Below are positions 33,386 through 45,966 of a stretch of DNA of 64,000 bases, one piece after another. This stretch comes from Scenedesmus sp. ARA3 (taxonomy: Eukaryota > Chlorophyta > Chlorophyceae > Sphaeropleales > Scenedesmaceae). A program made the position numbers and the translations under genes. Numbering within the stretch: position 1 is the stretch's first letter; every line of letters starts with the position of its first letter. The notes below the pieces were generated by a model, which did not search any database, was not told where the DNA came from, and saw only the letters and a program-made list of their open reading frames with translations. The stretch spans positions 1 to 64,000 of the forward strand of contig RWJK01001916.1 of assembly GCA_004335835.1 (NCBI GenBank), written 5' to 3'.

Positions 33386-35979
33386 ATGCAAGCCTACGTC
33401 GACGCACCTGTTGTGGAGGTGATTATCTTGCCTTTGTAATGCCGGAACTTGCAGATTGCTAGCCTGCTTGGTCCAGGCAGCATGCAGCAGGCTGCATGGT
33501 GGTGTGCAGGGGTGCCTGCCTTGTCAGCATTGCATGCACCTCAAGGTCTCTGCTGCCGGTTGTGCATTGTGTATCATGATTCGGTCAAATATGTGGCCCA
33601 GTGGTACAGAGACTGCTTGTAGGCTGTGTGCGCACGCGGCTGCCTGCTGCGGGCATTGTTGCACCATCTCCTCTGTGCGCTTTTTGCAGGCACCGCTCGC
33701 GCTCACACGCCCTGCCGCTCACCTCCTTACTTGCCCTGCTCCCTGCGTACTTATATTTGCTGCATCACCGCAGGTGCATGAGGACCAGCAGGTGGACCTC
33801 TCACTGGCCCAGCTGCAGCAGGACCTGCAGGAGCAGCTGCAGCAGCACCAGCGCAGCAGTGCGGAGCAGCCAGCAGCAGCAGACAGCGGCAGCCTGGCTG
33901 CTTCCATGCACAGCACCACGCCAGGCGCAGCTGCAGTTGAGGCACCTGCTGGCGAGGCAGCAGCAGCAGCAGACGAGCCTGCAGCTGCAGTTGAGGCTGC
34001 TCCTGCAGCCTCCCTCGCCCACAGCAGCAAGCCAGCTTCCTGTGAAGATGAGTCAGAGTGGCACCTGGTGTCCCCCAACGGCTCGGTGCACCTGCGCGGC
34101 GCCGGCAGCAGCAGCAGCCGCGGCTCGTTTGACTACAGCGGCGTCTCGCCGCGCATCGGCTCCGATGCTGGCTCCTCTGCCGCAGACAATGCGGCGCAGC
34201 TGATGGCAGCAGCAGACGAGTCTGGGTCTGATTCTGAGGCTTCCCACACGCCGAAAGATGCCCTGGCAGCAAGCATCCTGGGCCATTCCGTGCTGATGGG
34301 CCGCAGCGCAAGCTGCTTCGGCAGCGACAACGCTGACGCATCTGCAGCAACAGCAGCAGCAGATGAGATGCACGCTGCCAGTAACAGTGACGATGGAATG
34401 GAGGCGCTGCGTGAGGCCAGCATGGTGTCTGGAGAAGGCGGCTTGGACGGCCTCGCTGCTGCAGATGATGCGGCCGCAAGTGCCGCAGCCACTGCTGCTG
34501 CTGCTGCTGGGGCCAGTGGTGGTGCTGCAGCAGAGGCCGAGGTGCTGACTGGGCTGGGGCTGCTGGGTGGTGAGGTGGCGCAGCTGGTGGGGGCCGCGCA
34601 GGGCGGCGCTGCTGGCGCGCTGGCGGGGCTGCGCGAGTGGCTGCTGGATTCACTGGCGGCGTTGGTGCAGGTGGGCTTGATTAAGGACATAACTTAGAGA
34701 GGATGCATTGTATGTGGGGGTTGTGTGGGGGTGCAGGTGGGCGGGTGGCAGGAGGAGGAAGGGTGTGGCTTTGTGTTGTCCAGCGCGTTGAGCTGTGATT
34801 GCGCTTGCGGTGGCTGGTGGGGTAGTGTTTACCAGCTGCCGCGCAGCCTGGATTCCCTTGATGTAGCCCCCTTGTTCACGCATGCATGCCGTGCCGCCCT
34901 GTGCTGTTGCTGCAGGGTGGGCGCGTGAGCCATGCCGCGGCGTGCTCCACGCGCGACCAGCTGCAGCGCAGCCTGCACCTCATGGCCAAGCAGGGAGGGC
35001 TGGCAGCAGCAGCGGTGGGCGCGGCCGCGGACTGGCGCGTGGTGCTGAGCAGCGCGGCGGCCGTGGTGTGCCTGGCCATGTGGATGCGCAGCCGCAACGA
35101 GTGAGTTGATGGTATAGTTGATGATGCATCTGAAAACAAAACATTGTTCGTATGCGGCCATGCCAGCTCCAGCTTGTGCCTGGCCATGTGGATGCGCAGC
35201 CGCAACGAGTGAGTTCAGCTGATGATACGTGGGCAGCAGAACATTCCATGTGTGCAGCCATGCATCTTACTTGTGCCCAGCCATGTGGATGCGCAGGCGC
35301 AACGAACGAGTGGTGGCGACTACAGTAGAACCTTGGTTGTGTGTTTGTGCAGGCACCCCTGCTTTTAGCTTGTGCTCAGCTGGTGTGGTGCTCTGCTGCT
35401 CAAAGTGCTTTGGCCACGGCAGCTGCTTTCAAGGTGGCCACGCTGCATCACTGCTGGCTGGAACTGCTTGCACTGCTTTGTTTCGGCAACTCCCCTGCAC
35501 TAGCACCTACACTGCTGCTTCACGTCTGCTGTTTGCTTCTCCGGTCTCTGCTCTGCAGGGCTGCGTCTCTGCGCGCCAGCCTGCGCCGCCGCCACCACGA
35601 GCTGAGCAAGCTGGTGATATGCTTAGTGCTTCCCACTGCTTACTGGTTGTTGCTGTCTGTCCCTCCCTGCTTTGCAACCCAAACTCTGCAGGGCTGCGTC
35701 TCTGCGCGCCTCGCTTCGCCGCCGCGACCACGAGCTGAGCAAGCTGGTGATGCGCTCACGCTCATGTTGCTGTTTGCTTCTGCTGCTGTCCTGACCCTTC
35801 CGTGCCGCAGGGCTGCGTCTCTCCGTGCCTCGCTGCGCCGGCGCGACCACGAGCTGAGCAAGCTGGTGATGCGGCTGGTCAGCCTGCAGGAGCTGCTCAA
35901 CCAGGGCCAGGGCCTGCCGCTCAACAGGTACATGCGCTACGAGGGCGTGGCCAGCGTGGCTGCAGCCAGCTACATGTGA
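33386..35979 (+). CDS. Single-span membrane protein resembling plant ATG8-interacting proteins
   Basis: Exons: 33386-33418 (MQAYVDAPVVE), 33774-34670, 34916-35100, 35811-35979 (TGA stop); phases agree, about 427 residues. The start exon is inferred: it is a short ATG frame with a GT donor in phase with the acceptor at 33773. The large exon is acidic and Ala/Ser-rich and contains DESEWHLVSPNG (about 34050-34080). This fits an acidic W-x-x-V ATG8-binding motif. Near the C terminus a membrane segment (VVLSSAAAVVCLAMWM) is followed by a basic helical stretch (SLRASLRRRDHELSKLVMRLV) and a short tail. Acidic N terminus with an E-W-x-x-V motif, then one span, then a charged helix is the layout of Arabidopsis ATI1/ATI2 as I recall them, which are selective-autophagy adaptors at ER and plastid membranes. 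The similarity is architectural, so the assignment is tentative. Introns three and the 3' flank carry exon copies. Confidence 0.6.
35175..35312 (+). repeat. Two copies of the tail of exon 34916-35100
   Basis: CLAMWMRSRNE with gtgagtt donor recurs 108 bp downstream (donor at 35209). A third time it appears at about 35277-35306 as AMWMRRRNE with the donor destroyed (acgag). Confidence 0.92.
35559..35755 (+). repeat. Two copies of the acceptor and head of exon 35811-35979
   Basis: Exon-like starts at 35559 and 35692 (ctctgcag acceptors) repeat AASLRASLRRRDHELSKLV. The true exon begins at 35811. Spacings are 133 and 119 bp, neither a multiple of three. Confidence 0.93.
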
Positions 35980-36200
35980 ACAGGGGATCTGAAGCGCTGC
36001 TGCAGACGTCCTGCAGAAGCGAGGGCGTGGCCAGCGTGGCTGCAGCCAGCTACATGTGAAATGGGGATCCTGAAGTGCTGCTGCAGACGTCCTGCAGAAG
36101 CGAGGGCATGGGCAGCTTGGCGGCCACCAGCTACATCTGAGGGAAGGGTTTGGGCGTGTAGACGTGAGCTGCAGCAGCCCCCTACATGTGAAGGGCGAGG
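35980..36200 (+). repeat. Copies of the coding tail and stop of the ATI-like gene
   Basis: The end EGVASVAAASYM plus TGA (from 35940) recurs from 36020 (identical, with TGA) and from 36101 (EGMGSLAATSYI plus TGA), 80 and 81 bp apart. A faint fourth trace (ctacatgtga) lies at 36180-36190. Confidence 0.92.
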
Positions 36201-39200
36201 CGTGCACTGGCAGCTGCCTGGTGCTTGGCGGGAGGCAGGGGCGTGCCATGTGCTTTGTTGAATTTGTGTGGGTGGCAGGAAGTTGGCTGCTGCTGTTGCA
36301 GTGCTTGGTCTGAAGCTGCGGCTAGCAGCAGGGTGGGGTGGTGCTGTGGGCGGAGTGCGGTTTTGGCGGAGTGCAGAAAGGATTGCAGCTTGCTACCTAA
36401 GCGACAAAAGGTTAAGGCAATGCAAGGTTGGCAAAAGCGCCATGCAAAGTAATGCTGGTTGTGTTGGCAGGGCGCGACTTGCTGCTAGATGCTTACGCAC
36501 ATTGGTGCCTAGGTCTTGACCATAGGTGTGCCTGCGTGCTTTGTCCAGGAAGACACAAGCATGTGAGCTTGCGTGCTACTGTGTGCATAGTGTTGTGCAC
36601 TGGCATTCAGGACATGGCGGAAGGTTGTGTTTTGCAGAGGGGTTGCTGCCTGCTTGTGGCGGTGTGTTGAGGCTCAGGCTGCTGATGCTTGCAACATGCA
36701 TGGCCAGATCTGCTGCTGCAGGCTGTACACAATTGATAGGTGGAGTGTGCCATGCCTAGTCACAGCGCGGCAGCGGCTTGTTGCTGCTGCAATTGCCGAT
36801 GCCAGAGAGTGAGGATGGTTGGGGCTGATGCTGCAATGCTTGTGTGATGCGTTGTTTTCACGGTGTTGAGTTAGGGGTGGTTATTTAGCGCATGCCTAGT
36901 GCTGTTGTACTATCTGCTGAGTGAGCCTGGTACGAGGCACAACTGAGGCCACCTATGTTGCTTTGTTTGACTAAAACATAAGCGCGTGAGACGACCCTGC
37001 TGCTGTCACACCTGCTATTTTGCTACACATGCGTAATCCTGTATACTGGTGCTGACGATGCTGCGCTGTGAAGTGGTTACCACACGGTGTGGGTGTGCTG
37101 CCGGCATGGGCAGCAAGGCGGAGGAGAGAGCATTTGTGCTGCTGAGCAGCGTACCGCAAGAGACACTGGTGGCTGGTGTGAGCTGGCGAAGCACAGCCTT
37201 GGGTGCAGCTGCAAAGAGCTTACCATGCCTGGTGTGGGGGATGCCCTCACTGTGGGGAATGCTTGCATAGAGGGCTGCTGTTACGTAGATACTTACAACA
37301 CCACACCCTCAGGAGCTTTTTGTATGCGTGCCATAAGCATATGCAGGCTGGCGTAGGGTGGTGTCGCATGCACCACCATAAGCAGCACGGGCGTTGTGCT
37401 GCTTCGTAGTCCTGTGCTTGCAGCGACTGTTGCGCGCAGCATGCCTGCTGCTGCATTGTATCATCTCCAGTGTGCCTGCACACACGTCCGTTGGCGCCTG
37501 TTGGCTCAGCTGGGCTTCTTTTTGACATAGAGGGTGGGAACAGCTGCCACACGCGACGCATTGCTGCGTGGGGCACTAGCTGCTGCTGCTGCTGCCGGCT
37601 GCTGCTGTGTCTGTGGCTTACGCCAGCGACGGCAGTACCACGCTGGTAGCGGCTGCAGGGCAAGCCAGGTGTTAGGGTTCTGGGGGGGAGTTGCAGGGTT
37701 TTGGGGTTTGGGGTGGATGGCAGGTCCCCGAAAGGGGTTGTACCATGTGACTGCGAGCAGCAGAGCACGTGCGTGTGGGCAGACATGATGCTGCTGCGGT
37801 GTGTGCAGTGTCGAGTGCAAGCACTGTATGCTGATCGATTGTGGCAGTGCCTGGCAGATGGTGTGTGTTGGCTGATGATGATGATGATGATGATGATGAT
37901 GCTGGCGCACGATTGCTGCTGCCGGTGCTGCTGCAGCACTGTATCTGAGGTGCCTGCTGTGTATGTGTGATGCAGGCGCCGTGGCTTATCGACATAGTGT
38001 GTATTGGTTGGATGGGAGTGACCAACACTGCAGCAGCGCGTGAACTGAGTTTGCTTATGGTGGTGCTTTCAGCTGACGATGTGCTTGTGCTGTATGTGTG
38101 TATGTGTGCACAGGGTGAGCCGCCTGCTTTGGAGGAAGCTAATGCACCTTACTTCTGTGTTGTGTTTGCGGCAGCTGATGTGCAGGCATGCCTGAATGGC
38201 AGATGGATGCCTTGCATGTACAACTTCGTGTGTGTGGTTCTGTGTCTTGTGTATCATGTATGTGCTGTGCCTTTCAGGATCATATTTCATGCTTCTGCTC
38301 AGCAATGCGTTGCTTTTGGCGATCTCATTTCAGCTTGTAGGGAGGGGCCTGCCAGCCCTCTGCTGTACCAACATGACACCTGGCCGTCACTGCTGTACAC
38401 AAGCACAGACAATGTGACAAGGCACAGCTGCTGCCAGCCACGCATAGTGAGGCTTCCTGCAAGCATGTGGCCAGCCTACTGCATGGCAGTGCTGACTTGT
38501 CCGGTTGCTGGTTGCTGACCACCGTGCTGCTGCGCTGCCAGCACATTTTGTGGATGCCTTTGCTTACAGCCATTATGCTGAAGTTCAGCGTGCAGCTGCT
38601 GCATGGCTGGCAGCTGGTTAGCTTTTCATGTTGTGGCACACGTTGACACTGAGTTGATGCCGTATACATATCGGTCATACAATGCCGGTGGCAGGCTGTT
38701 GCCAGGTTTTTGCCAGCTGTAGCTGCAGAGCTGGAGCTGTTTGGCAGCCATATGTACACTGCAGCAGATGTGCTTGACTCTGTGCTGTGCGGCTGCAACT
38801 GCTGTACCTCTGAGGGTTGCTGGCAACCACTGGCTGAGCGTGTTGATATGTATCCATCAGGCAGCTGCTGGCAGTCCAGCTGATGTTGCACGATGGCCTT
38901 GTTTCTTAATCAAAGTTGACCATGCTGACCTTTGCTGCTTGTATCCTATGCGCGCTTATGAACAGCTTGGTGTAACGCCAGCCTGTGATGTTTGCCTGCT
39001 TGATGCTGTGCACTTCTAACGCATGGCTAATCTTGCTTTGCTGTCACAGCACGCACGGTGCGGCAGCACTGCTGTTTCTGCACAAATTAAACAAAAATAA
39101 ATTATGCCATGACAGCAACATCAGCCGGGCACGATGCATAGGAGTGTCGCAGGAACAGGCAGCCCACAGCAACAACCGACATTTGCAGCAACCTCCCCTC

Positions 39201-39529
39201 ACATGAGCTGTAATGTCCAAGGTTGTGTAACTGCTCCCCGTCATCTCACTCACGCTCTGACTGCTGTGTCGCAGCCACATGCCTCACAGGAAGCAGCGAC
39301 AATGGCACTGCTAATCAAGACAGTCGATTAGCAACCATCAGCGTCTTGCATTAGCAACGTGCATGATCGAGCTGCCTCATGACATCATGTCATTCCACCG
39401 ACTGCTTTGCAGCGAACCTTGAATTAATCAGAAATTACTCATTTTTAAAATTGACGCTGTCTGAACTCGTCAATAATTGTAACCAGGAACGCCATCGAGT
39501 CTGTCGCCTGGGCGTTTTGTACCGCAGCC
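36201..39529. other. Intergenic with dispersed repeat copy A
   Basis: No gene supported. It contains a (GAT)n tract at 37873-37903 and dispersed repeat A at 38422-38896. The long open frames are short, without domains, and uncorroborated by splice signals. Confidence 0.45.
38422..38896 (+). repeat. Dispersed repeat, copy A
   Basis: Roughly collinear over about 475 bp with 44800-45322. Shared blocks include ttttgtggatgcctttgctt, gcagctgctgcat, catgttgtggcaca, acaatgcc(g/a)(g/a)tggcaggctg and gcggctgcaactgctg, with small indels between them. No coding capacity or clear terminal repeats; a non-autonomous transposon or degenerate duplication. Confidence 0.8.
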
Positions 39530-42500
39530 ATGCTTGGCGATGATCAGCTCAGCGGAGTTGAAGCAGGGCCTCGTGCGTTCAAGCTGGGGACAGTAATCGA
39601 CAGCAGCAGGTGGGTGTGGTATTTGCAGCACACCTGCGAGCCACTAGCCAGCACCTTTCTCCATGCACAGCAGGACTGGCATGCTTGCCCATCACTCCAG
39701 CCTCACTCCAGCCAAGCGGTGTGTGGCATAGCACATATGGCCTATTGCCAGGTGTTGCAGCTTTATCGAGCTGGGCAAGTTGCAGTCTTGCAGCTCAGCT
39801 CAGCTGAAAGCTGCAGCGCTGGCTCTGGCAGCGCTGGCAGCTGCGCCAACTTCAGTGAAGATAGTGAAGCCATGGCGGAATGAAGTCTTTCCCGCTGCTG
39901 CTGCTGCTGCCACCTGCTATTTCGCTGCCAGCAGCTTGGACCAGCAAACGCTGGATGCGTCAATCGTTGTCGACGGCGAGGGCGCAGTCAGCATATATGA
40001 TTTGCGCAGCAAGCGCTGCCGCTGGATGATCCTGCTGGCAGCTGCTGCTGCGTCGCTGCTGGTGCCCTTCACAGGTGCGTGGATGGAGAAGACCAAGTTC
40101 ACAGTAACTGCGCATTCATGCACTTTCAAGCAATGCTGGATGTCTGCAGAGGTTAAGCGTGGTAGTGACGACTTAGACAGGCTGGTACGGCATATTGTCA
40201 CAGTGGCAGATTTGGTGCAAGCCAACAGCCACAGCATGCTTGCAGATGTTGTGCAGCGCGGCCACTGTGGGAAGGTGGCTGGTGCTTACCAGTGGCTGGT
40301 GATGCTGTAAGTGTGCAGATCAGGCTGTTTCATTGCAGTGTTGCATGCAAGCAGCGTTGTGTTACGCCAGCCAGCTGATTACTGCTGCTGCCGCTACTGC
40401 ACACCACATGTATGTTGGCGCCGCTATGCCATGTGCTCAGCACTCCTTGTCGATGCCTACGGCCTGCAGCTGCTCGCTGCGCCCATGCTTTGCAGGTACT
40501 GTGTACCTCCCGGCGCTGCAAGAGGTGTCACAAGACCTGCATGCTGACCCTACGCTGGTGGCGGCGAGCGTATCCGTCTTCATGTTTGCAGTTGGCGTGG
40601 GCAACTTGGTGTGGTGAGTGCAGACGCCGTGGGGGCAGCAAGGCTGTGGCTTGCGGCAACTGCAAATATGTGCAGCGTGTATGGCAGCCTGTGGCTGGAT
40701 ACAAGTTACAAGCCCAGCGCAGCAGAGAAGCAGGCAAGCCTGCTTGAGCCTATGCACTATCATGCGTGTGGCTGGTCACAGATGAAGTTGAGTGCAGCGT
40801 GTATGGCAGCCTGGGGCTGCCGCCTGCAGTCGGCTGCAGCGGACAGCGCGCTGCCAGCGCGCAGCAGCAAGGCGGCCTTGCTCAGGCACACAACAGCAGT
40901 ATCAAAGCGCTGTTTGTTTTGTGTGGGAGGCGGCTGTTGATGTGTTGACGTGTGCCATATACATGTGCGTGCGTGGGGCAGGTGATGTGGAGCAGCGGGT
41001 GTTGAGGCTGTGAGCAGGGCAGGCATCAACAATATCGGGGCATGCATGTGAATAATAGCAGCCCATGCATCCCAAACTTTTTGCCGTGGCTGGGCGGACG
41101 CACTTGCGGCTTGGCAGCTTGGCGGTTTCTCCTTCTGCTTCCTGATATCCACAGCAATGTCCTGGGCCAGTTATTGATGTCACATGTTGTCACATGATGT
41201 AACAACACCAGCTGCCCTTGAGAGGTCCTTCGTCTGTGCTGCGTCTGTGGCGTGGACGTGCCGCAGGGGTCCACTCAGCGATCGTTTCGGGCGCCGCATC
41301 ACGTACGGCCTGTCCAGTGTGACCTTCCTGGGCACCACGCTGGGCTGCGCCTTCAGCCCCAACATATCCGTGCTGGTGGCCATGCGCGCGCTGCAGGGCT
41401 TTGCAGGTGCGCTGCTGGCGTGGTTTAGTGTTATTTTGTTAGTATAAAGAAGCTGTCTACACAGCAAATGCAAGGCTGCGCACCTTCAAGCAATCATTGC
41501 TGGGCCAGGAGAGAACTACCCGAAAATCTTATGTGTAGACGTGTTTGGTGTTTGCCGGCAGGGTCACGGCTGTTATGTGTGCCGGTAGAGGCAGATAGCA
41601 CTAGGAGGAGCTGCGTGCTGCTGCAGCCTATCACGCGGCAGGTTTGCGGCAGGTTTGTTGTTGAGCTGCAAGGGGTTTGCAAGGTTGGCAGAGGTAGCTT
41701 CCTGAATGCTCAGCAGCAGCAATCATCATCATCATCAATTTTACCGTTCCATGCATAGCAGCGGCCGTGTCAGCTGCAAGAAATCACAACCAGCTGTTGC
41801 TTGCTGTTTGTCGTGCGCTCACTCTGCTGACACCCATGCTTCACATGGCCTGTGCTGTGCTGGGGTGCTGCCTGTTGTTTTGTTGTTGTTCTGCTCTGCT
41901 CAATGAGCCTGTCATCGGCTCCCAATGGGCAAGGCTACTTAAGTACCTTCCAAATTCAAATTTTGCTGTGCTGGGGTGCTGCCTGCTGCTGCCGCAGAGT
42001 GCGCCTACCTGACAAACGGGCAAGCCGTGGTCGCCGACATCTTTGCGCCCGCACAGCGAGGCCAGGCCTTGGGAGTGTTCATGCTCTCCCTGGTGAGTGC
42101 TGGGGTTTAGGGTTTAGGGTATAAAAAGTTAAACCTAAACCTAGGGCTTTACATTGCACAGGTTCAGTGTCAAGAGTCGTTGTGGTTTCAAGTTTGTCGG
42201 TACAAGAGTCGCTTATCGTCGGCTCCTGCTGCAGCTTTGGAGCCAGCGCATTCTGCTAGCGGCTCTGCTGCACTGCTAGAAATGTGTACCTGTGACACCA
42301 CAGCTCGCAGTGGCTTGCAGCATAGCATGGATGTGTGTTGCGAACATTACTTCATCCTTATCTTCATTATCATCTGTAACATCATATGTGTCTTCTGCAG
42401 CTGTTTCAGTTCTGCTGCTGCTGCTGCCGCTGCTGCTGCTGCTGCTGCTGCCGCCGAGCAGCTGGTGGGCCCTGTGATTGGGCCCCTGGTGGGTGGGGCG

Positions 42501-43989
42501 CTCTCACAAGCCTTTGGCTGGAGGTGAGGCCGGACACTAGTGTATAACAGTACTGCTATAAACGTCACATTTTGTTATCAATGTTACATTATGTTTTGTT
42601 GAGTTTTGCTTGTGTCAGAGATAGGGAGAGGTGGTTCCGTATGTGCCTACCACACTCTCAATGACGCATGTATCTGTTAGGCAGCCTGATTAGGACATAT
42701 TGCAGATTTTTTGCAGAAGCCTTGCATGAGCCACCTTGCACCATCTGAGTGTTGGCAAATGGCGCTAGTCATGGTGGCTACCGCCGCTTACGTGAAGGTG
42801 CCAAGCACCCGCTGTGGAGTTTGCTATGAGCAAGGCAGGCACGGTGCATGGCCCATGCACCAGCGCGCTTTGAGCTGCATTGCTTCAACTGGTACGGTAT
42901 GTTGTCGCATGCAATGCCACCATCCAGCCCCCTGCATGCTGAGCAAGGAGTCTTCAGCGTAAGCCATTCTTCGATGTTTGAGCTGTTCTTCGATGTCACC
43001 TCTCCCTATCAGCCTCTCCTTGGCTTCTGATTGGGGTTCCCACTCCTTGTTGAGTGGATCACTAAATGTAACGTAACGAAACGTAACGAAATGCTGTTTT
43101 CTATTCTAACTCGCTGACACAGGCTGTGCTGCGCTGCGTGCACCTGCGCAGGTCGACCTTCATCTTCCTGGCTGTGTGCTGCGGGGTGATGGTGCCGCTG
43201 CTGGTGATGGTGCCGGAGACGCAGCAGCACTTAGTGCTCACCCGGCTGCGCAAATCAGACCCGCATTGCGTGAAGTCAGTGGCACAAGCTCAGCAGGTGC
43301 TATCCCATAAGCCCACCTTTCTGCCGCCCTGGACGCTGCTGAAGTACCTAGTCGAGCCAGGCATCGCGCCTTACGCGCTGCTGAACAGTTGGACGCTGGC
43401 AACGCTGTTTGCCACGCTCACTGAGTGGCCGCTGTTTGTTGCGCAGCCGCCGTATGGGCTCAGCCAGACCATGATCGGCGTGTCGTACCTCTGCATTGGC
43501 GTGGCGATGCTAATCGGCAGCCCGCTAGGCGGCAAGCTATCAGATATTACAGCGGCCAGGTGGCTGGAAGTTCCTGAGGGCCGCATGTTGTTTAATCTGG
43601 TTGCTGCGCTGTTGCTGATGCCTGTGGGGGCTGTGATATATGGCTGGTGCCTGCATGCTCAGGTGATGCTAGTTGGCCCGCTGGTGGGGCACTTTGTTGT
43701 TGGGCTGGCGAACTCGCTGTTTAATCCTGGCTTGTATAGCTACGTGAGCTCAGCCAAGCAGGCGAATGCGGGCGCGGCGTCTGCTGTGCTTAATGCTTCG
43801 ATGTTCAGCATGTCTGGGGTGCTGGTGCTTGTCAGTGTGCCGGGGGTTGACAACCTTGGAGTGGGGCCGTTCTTTACGCTGCTGGCAGGCATCCAGGCAG
43901 CGCTTGGGCTGGTTGCTGCCGCCTGCATTTGGAGGGCATTCAAGCGGGTGCGTGCTGCCACCGGCACTGCTGCAGCGACTTCAGCATAA
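39530..43989 (+). CDS. MFS transporter, drug:H+ antiporter (DHA1, Qdr/Tpo-like)
   Basis: Exons: 39530-39609, 39932-40074, 40496-40613, 41267-41406, 41998-42092, 42462-42523, 43152-43989 (TAA). Every junction is GT-AG and in phase, giving 491 residues with about 12 membrane helices, the normal family size. Motif A GPLSDRFGRR sits in the loop after helix two, RALQGF in helix four, the antiporter motif C GPVIGPLVGG in helix five, VPET after helix six. The second half has YGLSQTMIGVSYLCIGVAMLIGSPLGGKLSD, typical of fungal-type DHA1 transporters. It probably exports small organic compounds in exchange for protons, at the plasma membrane or vacuole; the substrate is unknown. The N-terminal 70 residues are cytosolic and the first exon rests on phase only. 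Intron 42093-42461 contains telomere-like DNA, and the 3' flank is a minisatellite. Confidence 0.87.
42104..42142. repeat. Inverted telomere-like motifs in an MFS intron
   Basis: ggtttagggtttagggt (42104-42120) faces aaacctaaacct (42131-42142) across about ten bases, just inside the intron starting at 42093. The arms could pair as a hairpin. Confidence 0.9.
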
Positions 43990-44400
43990 GTGTGCTGAGT
44001 TGAATCCAGTATATTATGGGTGTATACCGAGATGAATCCAGCATGATATGAGTGTATACCGAGATGTTTCCAGCGTGATATGGGTGTTTTGCTGAGATGA
44101 ATCCAGCATGATATGAGTGTATACCGAGATGTTTCCAGCGTGATATGGGTGTTTTGCTGAGATGAATCCAGCATGATATGGGTGTTTGCTGAGATGAATC
44201 CAGCGTATGTTGGATCTGCTGAGGATTTAAACTGCATTTTGATGTGGATGGGTGTTGAGGGTTCTTGTGTACTCTGTGTGGGCAGGTGTTACTGTGCTGA
44301 CATGAGTCCAGCATGAATCGGGTGCTCTGAGGCACTCCAGCACAATTCGGGTGGGGGCTGAGATGAATCCAGCAGAAATTGGATGTGTGCTGAGAAATGA
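43990..44400. repeat. Minisatellite of about 33 bp after the MFS gene
   Basis: Unit close to gagatgaatccagcatgata, then tgggtgtataccgagatg-like text. Seven or so good copies at 43997-44225 alternate gtgtatacc and gtgttttgct variants, so a two-unit higher-order repeat of about 66 bp is visible. Degenerate copies continue to about 44400. It begins eight bases after the stop, so it is probably transcribed in the 3' UTR. Confidence 0.93.
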
Positions 44401-45543
44401 AGAATTTGACTTGCAGTTCTGATGTGGATTTGTGTTTAGGGTTCTTGTGTAGGCAGGCATCGGCAGGCAATGGTGCTGTTTGTGTAGCAGCGACAGGTGT
44501 AGGGTAGCATATGGCAAGGTGATGCTGTTGTGCTGTGTCCCGCAGGGTGGGGTTGCAACCCCGGGCAATTGCCCAGAGCATGTGTGCCGAGTTCCTGGAT
44601 TGTCAAGCACTGCGGGGTGCGCTGCATGCAGTGCACTCACGTGACTCACTCACTCCTGGTGTTCATACTGTCGTGCGCGCTCCATAGCGAGAAGAGCGAA
44701 GATTGGCATTGTGCGCTTTCCCGTCTGTGTGTGTAGCATGTGGCTGAGAGCGGCTAACAGATGCCAGCTTTCCCCTGAAATTTTAGCTCTGGGCGCTGGC
44801 GCGGCTGCAAGGCTGCAGCCTGCTGCTGGCCACCGCTGAGTGAGGTTTCTTGCCAAGCATCTGTGCAGCCTGCTGCATGGCACGGCTGACTGCTGGTTTG
44901 CTGACAACCGAGGCGGTGGCGGTTGCTGCGCTGCCAGCCCTTTTTGTGGATGCCTTTGCTTACATGCGTTGTGTAGGAGCTCACGATGATCAGCATACAG
45001 CTGCTGCATAGCTTACAGCTGGGTGGCTTCATGTTGTGGCACAAGTTCACACTCAGTTTACACTCGCTCACACTCAGTGAATTGACGCCATAATCAACGG
45101 TTGTACAATGCCAATGGCAGGCTGTTGCCAGCTGTGCTGCAAAGCTGGAGCTTGTCGCGCACACATGTGCGCTCAGCGCAGTTGCAGTGCAGCAAGTTTG
45201 CTTGATGTGCGGCTGCAACTGCTGGCCCACACTGGCAGGGCGTGGTGACAATTGGTTGCAAGTATCTATCAGGCATTCTGGCACCTGCGTGCAGTTCAGC
45301 TGATGGTGTTGTTGCACGCTGTCGTTTCCATCGGCAACCACATGCCATGTGGTCCATGATGGACGCAGCACGATCACTGCATAAGGTGTACAGCAACCAG
45401 GACCCAGCACCTGATGCAACAACCCTGGATGCAGGTGACATGTCACAACGGTTCAGTGGTTCGTGCGGTTCATGCCAAAGGGATGGATGATATGGATTGC
45501 ATCACATGGACATTGAACAGTTAGGCCACAATGAACAGCAAGG
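44401..45543. other. Intergenic with dispersed repeat copy B
   Basis: Dispersed repeat B occupies most of it. No protein-coding feature is supported. Confidence 0.5.
44800..45322 (+). repeat. Dispersed repeat, copy B
   Basis: Second copy of the element at 38422-38896, same orientation and about 6 kb away. It shares the same ordered blocks and has local insertions, such as a cactcagtttacactcgctc duplication near 45050. Confidence 0.8.
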
Positions 45544-45919
45544 ATGCCTCCACGCCGAGACAAATTCAAACGACGTAACATCAAGCTGATCACCGCTGCG
45601 ACAGCCTTCATAATCCTCCTTGTAGTTATATCGTCACAATACGTCTCCTTGCATCGTCTGACCGCTGCTTCGGCTCCGAGCGTAGGACACAGAGTAAGCA
45701 GCACAGATGCAACAGCAGCAGGCAGCACCTTGCCAGACTTGGGCTTCCCGTATCCTCAGCTGGCGAAGACAAGGCAGCTGCTACCCTTGCTATGCTGCAA
45801 TGTTGAGCAGCACTTCAGTTGGGCAGAGCTGACAGCAGCATACGGAGCAGCATTGGACTCGCTGGAGCAAGGCAGTGAGCTGCACAGCAGCAGGGGTGGC
45901 CAGCTCAGCAATGCCGATG

Positions 45920-45966
<47 letters not shown>

